The translations under genes and the position numbers were made by a program. The notes under the pieces were generated by a model that was given only the letters and a program-made list of their open reading frames with translations, did no database searches and had not been told where the DNA came from. From Desulfovibrionaceae bacterium (lineage in GTDB: Bacteria; Desulfobacterota; Desulfovibrionia; Desulfovibrionales; Desulfovibrionaceae), in the NCBI GenBank assembly GCA_900770205.1, contig CAAGJV010000389.1, positions 1-5,496 of the forward strand: DNA of 5,496 nucleotides. The letters run 5' to 3'. This document shows, one piece after another, positions 1 to 5,395 of the stretch. Position 1 is the first letter of the stretch. Each line of letters starts with the position of its first letter.

Positions 1-809
1 TCTTCGTTGCGTGGGTTGTCACGCCTATCGTACTCATCTCCACCTACATCTTCGGCCAGACCGTTCTGAAGATCCCCTCCAAGACGCTGAACATCACCAT
101 TTCTGCCGACATGTCCGTGTGCGGTACCTCTGCCGCTATCGCCGTTGCTGCAGCCTGCCGCGCCAAGAAGGAAGAACTGACGCTGTCCGTTGGTCTTTCC
201 ATGGTCTTCACCGCCATCATGATGATTGCTATGCCTGCCTTCATTAAGGCTGTTGGCATGCCTGAAATCCTGGGTGGTGCATGGATCGGCGGTACCATCG
301 ACGCCACCGGCTCCGTGGCCGCTGCCGGCGCTTTCATCGGCCCCAAGGCCCTGCAGGTTGCCGCTACCATTAAGATGATCCAGAACGTCCTCATCGGCGT
401 CAGCGCCTTCTGCGTTGCCATCTACTTCGCTACGAAGGTTGAAGCTCAGGAAGGCGCCAAGGTCGGTCCCATGGAAATCTGGAACCGTTTCCCCAAGTTC
501 GTCATCGGCTTCCTTGCTGTTTCCATCATTATGTCCACCATCGGTGGTAACCTTGGCTCCGATCTCGGCAACGCCCTGATCTCCAACGGTACCAACAAGA
601 TCACCGTGCCTCTGCGTGGCTGGTTCTTCGCCCTGGCCTTCATTTCCATCGGTCTTGCTACCAACTTCAAGGAACTTGCCGGCTACTTCAAGGGCGGCAA
701 GCCCATCATCCTGTACGTCTGCGGTCAGTCTCTCAACCTTGCTCTGACCCTCCTGATGGCCTGGATCATGTTCTACAAGGTGTTCCCGGAAATCACCGCC
801 AGCATCTAG
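1..809 (+). CDS. YeiH-family putative sulfate/sulfite exporter, 3' part (5' end outside window)
   Basis: The reading frame is open from base 3 and gives 268 residues to the TAG at 807-809; the start lies upstream of the window. The ATG at 111 is an internal Met, because clear coding sequence precedes it. The protein is very hydrophobic, with about six to eight membrane segments in this part, short polar loops and conserved Gly/Ala-rich stretches. The segment '[14 protein letters not shown]' just after base 111 and '[15 protein letters not shown]' around 289-333 resemble the conserved motifs of the YeiH/Cons_hypoth698 (UPF0324, PF03601) family, which is about 350 residues long, so roughly the last three quarters is present. 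Members are annotated as putative sulfate exporters; the substrate is rarely proven. In a sulfur-metabolising anaerobe, export of sulfate, sulfite or a related anion is plausible but inferred. Codon use is strongly biased (Lys always AAG, Asn always AAC, Phe TTC), unlike the next gene, which suggests high expression. Confidence 0.85.
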   Translation, partial: FVAWVVTPIVLISTYIFGQTVLKIPSKTLNITISADMSVCGTSAAIAVAAACRAKKEELTLSVGLSMVFTAIMMIAMPAFIKAVGMPEILGGAWIGGTIDATGSVAAAGAFIGPKALQVAATIKMIQNVLIGVSAFCVAIYFATKVEAQEGAKVGPMEIWNRFPKFVIGFLAVSIIMSTIGGNLGSDLGNALISNGTNKITVPLRGWFFALAFISIGLATNFKELAGYFKGGKPIILYVCGQSLNLALTLLMAWIMFYKVFPEITASI

Positions 810-824
810 TGAACTCTTGAATAA

Positions 825-856
825 AAAGCCCGCATCCTCCCTTGGATGCGGGCTTT
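825..856 (+). terminator. Hairpin terminator downstream of the yeiH-like gene
   Basis: A perfect 13-bp stem (825-837 with 844-856), GC-rich in the centre and flanked by AAA/TTT, encloses a 6-base loop. It begins 15 bases after the TAG of the yeiH-like gene. The run of T after the stem is only three bases, all inside the stem, so it could be an inefficient or leaky terminator that lets some transcription reach the small gene beginning at 866. A second copy of TTGGATGCG lies just downstream (855-863) and could compete for the left arm. Confidence 0.75.
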
Positions 857-865
857 GGATGCGAA

Positions 866-1132
866 ATGACTTCTCTCTCCTCTTCCAACAGAAAACTTGC
901 ATGGCTCAAGCTCATTGGATGCAGCCTAACCGCATGGTTCTTTTTTTGTGAATTCCTTCCATGGGTCTATGATGTCGTACCGCCGCTTCGCCATTCCCGC
1001 GATCAGCAGATGAAATATGATATTTCCGCTGGTGCTATTTACTACACCGATGTACCCATTTCTTTGGAAAGCGAAATGGCCTCACGGGAAGCTGTTCAAA
1101 AAGCTATTCAAAAACGAGCTTCTTCCATGTAG
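866..1132 (+). CDS. Small single-span membrane protein of unknown function
   Basis: This is an 88-residue ORF ending with TAG at 1130-1132. I prefer the ATG at 866 to the in-frame TTG at 842, because the TTG lies inside the terminator hairpin; a weak GGAT sits five bases before the ATG. Residues about 11-35 form one aromatic-rich hydrophobic segment (LAWLKLIGCSLTAWFFFCEF and on to VYDVV). The remaining ~50 residues are polar, with a charged, probably helical C-terminus. I do not recognise a family. Reality as a gene is supported by the tidy TM-plus-tail composition and by a strong terminator 18 bases after the stop. Codon use is mixed (mostly AAA for Lys, TTT and TTC for Phe), in contrast to the upstream transporter. 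With only 56 bases between the two genes and no evident promoter, it may be expressed by read-through. A chance ORF cannot be excluded. Confidence 0.55.
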   Translation: MTSLSSSNRKLAWLKLIGCSLTAWFFFCEFLPWVYDVVPPLRHSRDQQMKYDISAGAIYYTDVPISLESEMASREAVQKAIQKRASSM

Positions 1133-1149
1133 GTTTCCTCTATAAAAAA

Positions 1150-1189
1150 GAAAAAATGCCGCAGGTACGCAACCTTCGGCATTTTTTTT
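1150..1189 (+). terminator. Strong intrinsic terminator
   Basis: The stem pairs AAAAAATGCCG (1151-1161) with CGGCATTTTTT (1177-1187). Above a C/T mismatch, an inner AGGT/ACCT helix (1163-1166 with 1172-1175) closes a 5-base loop. Eight T residues (1182-1189) follow the GC core on the + strand and an A-run precedes it, so it may work in both directions. It closes the transcription unit of the small membrane protein. Confidence 0.9.
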
Positions 1190-1233
1190 CGATGTTCTCT
1201 TACTTTTCAAACAACGAAAGGCCTATTTTCCTG

Positions 1234-1263
1234 TTGTTTCAGCAGGCACTCTGATGTTATTCT
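1234..1263 (+). promoter_or_regulatory. Weak candidate promoter for the 1330-2751 unit
   Basis: TTGTTT (1234-1239) could be a -35 box and TATTCT (1258-1263), preceded by an extended TG at 1255-1256, a -10 box, with an 18-base spacer. The match to the sigma-70 consensus is only partial. The region after the terminator at 1189 must contain the promoter unless the unit depends on read-through. Small inverted repeats surround it: AAACAAC/GTTGTTT (1209-1215 with 1233-1239) and TGTTTCT/AGAAACA (1273-1279 with 1283-1289). Confidence 0.25.
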
Positions 1264-1329
1264 TCTGAACCATGTTTCTTTCAGAAACAGGTTTTCATCC
1301 TGAATCTTTTCATTTACTGGACAAAACAT

Positions 1330-2217
1330 ATGCAGCATATCGAAAGCATGGGAGATAAGTGGTTCGCCCTCGGCATCGGCGCTGAAACCATTCCCGGAGT
1401 CGTTGCGACAACATTGGAGCTTGGCGGCAGCCGCCCTGTTTGGAGCCATAAAAACGAACACCTCGAACGCATCCTTATGGCATGGCCCAGCGATTCCCTT
1501 CTTCGCTCCTCCGTGCTTATGGCCGGCAAGCCGGAAGGAAAACTCTCCGCCGCTGCTGTAGCACCTCTCATGGAAGGCTTTGCTAACACTCTCACCGTCA
1601 AAGACTGCTACCGCTGGAAAGATAATCATGCTGGTGAAATTCTTGCCGCTCCGGAAGATTTCCCTCCGCTGTGGTTCTATGATCCTCTCTTCTATAGAGA
1701 TGCAGAGGGAGACGTGAAGGAAAAGACCTGTGAATTTCTTCTCTCCGGGCTCTGCTTTGGCCTCCGCCGCGCCTTGCTCGACGAATTGACGGTGACTCAA
1801 GGGCCCGCCTACGAAAAACATGCCATTGAATGGATGAAACAGCATCCTGACAAAACCAGACTGGACGTTCCCGCACTCAAAATCCCTCTCAAGGGAAAAA
1901 CCATTATCGATATTACCGATCACTGTTGCGAATATCAGTGCCGTGCCAGCATCTTCGATGTAGATAGTTTCATGTTCGGCCCTGAAAATACCAAAATAAA
2001 GATCTATCGCTTTGGAATAGCCTTCGGCAACCCGGAAAAACCGGTTTATGCCATCATCTACGCTCCCGAACGTATCTGCGCCAAAGGCTATGTTCCCCAA
2101 GAAGGTGACGATGTGGATATGATTTTCTGGATGCAGGGAAGGATCTCCGATACGGAAGGAAAAATCGTTCAAGAAGGTGAGCTGGCCGATACGAATGAAT
2201 CCAGCGATTCCAAATAA
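1330..2217 (+). CDS. Conserved-looking soluble protein of unknown function, upstream of nrdG
   Basis: A 295-residue protein that I do not recognise. I start it at the ATG at 1330, with a weak TGGA eight bases upstream; the in-frame ATG at 1348 (MGDKWFALG) is a reasonable alternative. The frame is open back to 1255 but without an ATG/GTG/TTG there. It has no signal peptide or membrane segment and looks cytoplasmic. A cysteine cluster lies in the middle (H198, C199, C200, C204: 'DHCCEYQC') and could bind a metal or be redox active. Around residues 255-271, 'VPQEGDDVDMIFWMQGRI' resembles a small beta-barrel strand-turn-strand with a bulky 'W-x-QGR' element. The last ~15 residues are acidic, Ser-rich and probably disordered. 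Its stop is three bases before nrdG and in the same frame, so the two are almost certainly co-transcribed and perhaps translationally coupled. A role connected with anaerobic nucleotide reduction or activase handling is only inferred from position. Confidence 0.8.
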   Translation: MQHIESMGDKWFALGIGAETIPGVVATTLELGGSRPVWSHKNEHLERILMAWPSDSLLRSSVLMAGKPEGKLSAAAVAPLMEGFANTLTVKDCYRWKDNHAGEILAAPEDFPPLWFYDPLFYRDAEGDVKEKTCEFLLSGLCFGLRRALLDELTVTQGPAYEKHAIEWMKQHPDKTRLDVPALKIPLKGKTIIDITDHCCEYQCRASIFDVDSFMFGPENTKIKIYRFGIAFGNPEKPVYAIIYAPERICAKGYVPQEGDDVDMIFWMQGRISDTEGKIVQEGELADTNESSDSK

Positions 2218-2220
2218 GAT

Positions 2221-2751
2221 ATGAATGAGCTGCAAGATATTGTGCTGCGTATAGCAGGCGTCATCGAAGAATCTATTGTCGATGGTCCGGGTGTCCGTTT
2301 CACACTTTTTCTGCAGGGGTGCCATTCGCACTGCAAAGGATGCCAGAATCCGCAAACGTGGGATTTTGAATCCGGCACTCTTGTTACGGCAAAAGAGATT
2401 CTGGAAAAAATCCTGAGCAATCCTCTGATTCACGGGATAACCTTCAGCGGCGGTGAGCCTTTTGAACAGGCTGAAAACCTCATCCCCTTTGCTGCCGAAC
2501 TGAAACGCCGGGGCTATCACCTCATGGCGTTCAGCGGTTATACGTTTGAAGAGCTGATTGCCAGGCCTGCATGCAAGGAACTCCTTACGCTTCTTGATAT
2601 TCTTGTCGACGGCCCTTTCATAGAGGAACAGAAATCCCTTGAACTCAGGTTCCGAGGCTCAAAAAACCAGCGGATCCTTGATCTTTCTGCATCAAGAAAA
2701 CATGGCTGGGTTCCTGTGATCGACAGCTTGCAGGAGCAACCCCTACGGTAA
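2221..2751 (+). CDS. nrdG: Anaerobic ribonucleoside-triphosphate reductase activating protein (radical SAM activase)
   Basis: The 176-residue length is normal for NrdG-type activases. Near the N-terminus 'EESIVDGPGVRFTLFLQGC' is the typical lead into the radical-SAM cluster site, which here reads C34-x3-C38-x2-C41 ('CHSHCKGC') and binds a 4Fe-4S cluster. 'SGGEP' at 76-80 is the SAM-contacting GGE motif. 'DGPFIEEQKSLELRFRGS' followed by 'KNQRIL' (130-152) is the family's C-terminal signature. The enzyme reductively cleaves S-adenosylmethionine and abstracts hydrogen from the radical glycine of NrdD; in this window that glycine is in the small protein at 2824-3009. The start is the ATG at 2221: there is no good Shine-Dalgarno, but the preceding gene stops at 2217, so translation is probably coupled. 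It is convergent with nrdD rather than in the usual nrdD-nrdG tandem. Confidence 0.96.
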   Translation: MNELQDIVLRIAGVIEESIVDGPGVRFTLFLQGCHSHCKGCQNPQTWDFESGTLVTAKEILEKILSNPLIHGITFSGGEPFEQAENLIPFAAELKRRGYHLMAFSGYTFEELIARPACKELLTLLDILVDGPFIEEQKSLELRFRGSKNQRILDLSASRKHGWVPVIDSLQEQPLR

Positions 2752-2763
2752 TCTTCCTTACGA

Positions 2764-2810
2764 AAAAGCAGCAGGGGCAAGCGAGAGTCTCGCTTGCCCC
2801 TGCTGCTTTT
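2764..2810. terminator. Bidirectional terminator between convergent nrdG and nrdD units
   Basis: The segment is an essentially perfect palindrome centred on base 2787: up to 22 paired bases around a 3-base AGT loop, with a GC-rich core (GCAGCAGGGGCAAGCGAG and its complement). On the + strand the stem ends in TTTT-C-TTT (2807-2814), and on the - strand in a run of five T (complement of 2763-2767). It lies 12 bases after the nrdG stop and 13 bases after the stop of the small glycyl-radical ORF on the other strand, so it can end both transcripts. Confidence 0.93.
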
Positions 2811-2823
2811 CTTTAACAACGAC

Positions 2824-3009
2824 TTACTTCCAGCTATCCATGCTGCAATGTTTTACCCGGTCATGTTCTTCAGCGGCCTTCCCATCGTTAAAACGATCAA
2901 GAGTGCCCACAAGATAACCGGTAATACGGCGAATACGCTCAAATTTAACATTGGTGCCAATAAGAATCTGACTCGTAGCTACAGAAGTATCCGACTTGCA
3001 ATGAACCAT
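2824..3009 (-). CDS. Stand-alone glycyl-radical domain of class III ribonucleotide reductase
   Basis: A 61-residue protein. Residues 23-54, 'FERIRRITGYLVGTLDRF' then 'NDGKAAEEHDRVKH', match the C-terminal glycyl-radical loop that normally ends NrdD; G31 in 'RRITGYL' is the predicted radical glycine. Residues 1-22 (MVHCKSDTSVATSQILIGTN) look like a new N-terminal lead, and a short CSMDSWK tail follows the usual end. The large nrdD ORF just upstream stops without any such motif, so this small chain should supply the radical in trans and be the substrate of NrdG. The start is firm: TAAGGAG (complement of 3017-3023) sits seven bases before the ATG and its first three bases are the nrdD stop codon, which indicates coupled translation. 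The frame is -1 relative to nrdD. Functional logic resembles GrcA/YfiD, a separate glycyl-radical piece for pyruvate formate-lyase, but here it is the only copy in the window. The alternative is a mutational split of nrdD. Confidence 0.85.
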   Translation of the reverse strand: MVHCKSDTSVATSQILIGTNVKFERIRRITGYLVGTLDRFNDGKAAEEHDRVKHCSMDSWK

Positions 3010-3016
3010 AAAAGGG

Positions 3017-3023
3017 CTCCTTA
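3017..3023 (-). promoter_or_regulatory. Strong Shine-Dalgarno for the glycyl-radical ORF, overlapping the nrdD stop
   Basis: Read on the - strand this is TAAGGAG, followed by a 7-base spacer (CCCTTTT) and ATG. It is the best ribosome-binding site in the window and shares its TAA with the end of the nrdD body. It decides the start of the small ORF and argues that the small ORF is separately translated. Confidence 0.85.
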
Positions 3024-5309
3024 AAGTTTGATATTGGCTATCTTATCAGGGAACTCACTCCGCTCATCGCTTGTACGGCTATCACGGATGTAACCCTTGA
3101 TCTGTTTCAAAACGGAAAGAGGAATACCTTCGCCATCGTGTCTGCCGCAGCGAGGACACACATCGCCGATGATTCCAGTATACCCACATACAGGATCGCG
3201 ATCAACGGGATGATTGATCGAGCCATACCCTATCCCCATTTCCTTCATGGCCTTAACAATTTCTTCAAAGGCCTGAAGGTTATTCAGAGGATCGCCATCG
3301 ACTTCCACATAGCTGATATGGCCGCCATTGGTAAGGGCATGATACGGAGCCTCAAGGCGAATCTTCTGGAAGGCACTGATCGGAAAATAGACTGGCACAT
3401 GGAAGGAGTTCGTATAATAGGCCTTATCGGTGATCCCGGGAATCTTGCCGAAAAGCTTGCGGTCATACCTGACAAAGCGCCCGGCAAGGCCTTCCGCAGG
3501 TGTGGCAATAACCGTAAAATTAAGTCCGGTCTCCTCACCTTTTTCATCGGCACGCTTTCTCAAAGTTTTTACGATGCGCAGGCCAAGCTCCTGAGCTTCC
3601 TCCGACTCGCCGTGGTGAACGCCTATAAGCGCCTTCAGGCATTCCGCAAGGCCGATAAAACCGGTCGTCAGCGTTCCATGCTTAAGGACTTCCCCCACTT
3701 CATCCCCAGGGGCCAGTTCATCGGAATCAAGCCATATTCCCTGCCCCATGAGAAACGGATAATTCCGGCAACGCTTATGGCTCTGTATTTCAAAGCGCTC
3801 AAGAAGCTGCCCGAACACCAGGTCTATCTTCTCATTCAGTTCCTCAAAGAAGCCCTCGACATCGCCGCGATGCTTCAGACCTAACCGCGGAAGATTGATG
3901 GATGTGAACGAAAGGTTTCCGCGCCCGAACGTTGTCTCACGTTCAGGGTCGTAACGATTGGCCATAACACGCGTCCGGCAGCCCATATAGGCAACCTCAT
4001 GATCGGGGTCGCTGCCACGCAGGTACTGGGCATTAAACGGGGCGTCCATAAAGGAAAAGTTGGGGAACAGCCGCTTTGCCGACACGCGGCAGGCCAGCTT
4101 GAAAAGATCGTAGTTCGGATCTTCCGGATTAAAGCTGTACCCATCGCGGACCTTGAAGATATGAATGGGAAAGATGGGAGTTTCCCCATTGCCCAATCCC
4201 GCATCTTCCGCAAGCAGCGTATTTTTTATCACCATGCGGCCTTCGGGCGTGGTATCCGTTCCATAGTTGATGGAACTGAAAGGCACCTGCGCTCCCGCCC
4301 TGCTGTGCATGGTATTAAGATTGTGCAGAAGCCCTTCCATGGCCTGATAGGTATCCTTGTCAGTCTTGGCTATGGCCTTGTCGATGACATGGCAGGCTTC
4401 TTTCTCAGAAAGCTCCGTCATCAGCTGGGCTCGCACAAACGCCAGGCCTTCTTCATTAAGAATAGACTGGAAAGAAGCATATTCCTGTGCAGGAAAGGCT
4501 CTTTCCCGCAAGGCTTCCTTTACTCTTTTTCTGAATTCTTCCGGAGCATCCCGCATATCCAGAGCAAGGTCTATATTCTTGATAAAGCTGCGGGCCACGC
4601 CGGGGGCAAGGCCATATTCAAAATTGGGGATACTCTGCCCGCCATGCTGATCGTTCTGGTTCGACTGAATGGCAATGCACGCAAGGGCGCTTGCGCACTG
4701 AATGCTGTTCGGCTCACGCAGAAAACCATGACCGGTATTGAACCCTCCATTGAAGAGCTTTTTAATATCGATCTGGCAGCATGTAGTTGTTAAAGACAGA
4801 AAATCAAGATCGTGGATATGGATATCGCCTTCTTCATGAGCCCGGCTGTATTCGGGCGAAAGCAGGTAGTTCTTATAAAAAGCTTTGGCGGCCTCGCTGC
4901 CGTAGCGAAGCATGGTACCCATGGGAGTATCGCCGTCGATATTGGCATTCTCCCGCTTAAGATCCATCTCCTTGGCATCGGTGAAGGACAGGTCCTTCAG
5001 CGTATTCATGAGCCGTGTCTTCATCTCTCGGACACGAGTGCGCTCGTTGCGGTACAGGATATACGCTTTTGCCGTGCGTGCGTGGCCAGCCTCAATAAGA
5101 ACCTTTTCCACCAGATCCTGCACATGCTCTACATCAGGGGTATCGTTGCTCTCAGCCTCGAGCATATCGAGTACCTGATCTGCAAGATTACGCGACATGG
5201 CGCGATCCGTGCCCCCCTGCGCTTTGGCAGCACGGAAAATAGCCTCGTCAATTTTCACGATATCAAAAGGAACAATTCGAGAATCACGTTTCTTAATGAA
5301 GCGGATCAT
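3021..5309 (-). CDS. nrdD: Anaerobic (class III) ribonucleoside-triphosphate reductase, main chain lacking the glycyl-radical loop
   Basis: A 762-residue protein that reduces ribonucleoside triphosphates to deoxy forms without oxygen. Residues ~1-95 form an ATP-cone allosteric domain (IKKRDSRIVPFDIVKIDEAI onward). The catalytic ten-stranded barrel follows, with the family motifs 'GDIHIHDLDF' (161-170), 'TTTCCQIDIKKLF' (C177/C178), 'QNDQHGGQSIPNFEYG' (218-233), 'YMGCRTRVMANRY' (C444, likely the thiyl-radical cysteine) and 'GNLSFTSINLPR' (464-475). 'MGIGYGSINHPVDRDPVCGYTG' spans 691-712, and a zinc-site-like set follows at C708, C718 and C721 with D705 in place of the usual first cysteine. After C721 normal enzymes reach the radical Gly in about 16 residues. 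This chain instead continues with ~41 unrelated polar residues and stops at IANIKL with no RxxGY motif. The missing part is the next ORF, at 2824-3009. The start at 5309 has a modest AGGG about eight bases upstream. No NrdR box was seen upstream. Confidence 0.96.
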   Translation of the reverse strand: MIRFIKKRDSRIVPFDIVKIDEAIFRAAKAQGGTDRAMSRNLADQVLDMLEAESNDTPDVEHVQDLVEKVLIEAGHARTAKAYILYRNERTRVREMKTRLMNTLKDLSFTDAKEMDLKRENANIDGDTPMGTMLRYGSEAAKAFYKNYLLSPEYSRAHEEGDIHIHDLDFLSLTTTCCQIDIKKLFNGGFNTGHGFLREPNSIQCASALACIAIQSNQNDQHGGQSIPNFEYGLAPGVARSFIKNIDLALDMRDAPEEFRKRVKEALRERAFPAQEYASFQSILNEEGLAFVRAQLMTELSEKEACHVIDKAIAKTDKDTYQAMEGLLHNLNTMHSRAGAQVPFSSINYGTDTTPEGRMVIKNTLLAEDAGLGNGETPIFPIHIFKVRDGYSFNPEDPNYDLFKLACRVSAKRLFPNFSFMDAPFNAQYLRGSDPDHEVAYMGCRTRVMANRYDPERETTFGRGNLSFTSINLPRLGLKHRGDVEGFFEELNEKIDLVFGQLLERFEIQSHKRCRNYPFLMGQGIWLDSDELAPGDEVGEVLKHGTLTTGFIGLAECLKALIGVHHGESEEAQELGLRIVKTLRKRADEKGEETGLNFTVIATPAEGLAGRFVRYDRKLFGKIPGITDKAYYTNSFHVPVYFPISAFQKIRLEAPYHALTNGGHISYVEVDGDPLNNLQAFEEIVKAMKEMGIGYGSINHPVDRDPVCGYTGIIGDVCPRCGRHDGEGIPLSVLKQIKGYIRDSRTSDERSEFPDKIANIKL

Positions 5310-5327
5310 ACCTGAAACCCTAATTAT

Positions 5328-5344
5328 CCTGGGGGAACCCCAGG
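5328..5344 (-). promoter_or_regulatory. Small hairpin in the nrdD leader
   Basis: CCTGGGG (5328-5334) and CCCCAGG (5338-5344) form a perfect 7-bp GC-rich stem with a 3-base loop, ending 18 bases before the nrdD start codon. It lies in the presumed 5' untranslated region. It could stabilise the mRNA, affect translation or be an operator; there is no poly-T, so it is not a terminator. Confidence 0.45.
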
Positions 5345-5365
5345 GCCATGCGCGTTATGCCGCAT

Positions 5366-5395
5366 ATTATTGCAACAGCGCGATTACACACACAA
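5366..5395 (-). promoter_or_regulatory. Weak candidate nrdD promoter
   Basis: On the - strand TTGTGT (5395-5390) and AATAAT (5371-5366) are separated by 18 bases and would start transcription some 45-50 bases before the nrdD ATG. The -35 match is poor (3 of 6) and the -10 match good (5 of 6). An AT-rich inverted repeat (AAAAAT/ATTTTT, 5394-5399 with 5406-5411) lies just upstream. I see no convincing NrdR or FNR site. The rest of 5310-5496 contains T-runs and short repeats only, with no gene I can support. Confidence 0.25.

Noticed and set aside
1207..2520. 437-residue open frame on the - strand covering the 295-residue gene and most of nrdG
   Set aside because: It is antisense to a certain nrdG with intact radical-SAM motifs. 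It stays open across both genes because they share one frame, and its translation has no recognisable motif.
3010..3020. Intein or intron interrupting nrdD
   Set aside because: Only 11 bases separate the two ORFs, with no splicing motifs or endonuclease, so no intervening element fits.
2794..3024. 76-residue + strand open frame overlapping the glycyl-radical ORF
   Set aside because: It begins inside the terminator stem, and the opposite strand encodes the conserved RRITGYL motif with a strong Shine-Dalgarno.
3021..3060. Simple sequencing or mutational frameshift within an ordinary nrdD
   Set aside because: Not fully excluded, but joining the frames would leave ~70 residues between the zinc site and the radical glycine instead of ~16, and the small ORF has its own ideal ribosome-binding site.
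3138..4793. Long + strand open frames (3138-3884, 3999-4793) opposite nrdD
   Set aside because: They are shadows of the nrdD coding strand; the nrdD frame carries all catalytic motifs and these do not resemble any family.
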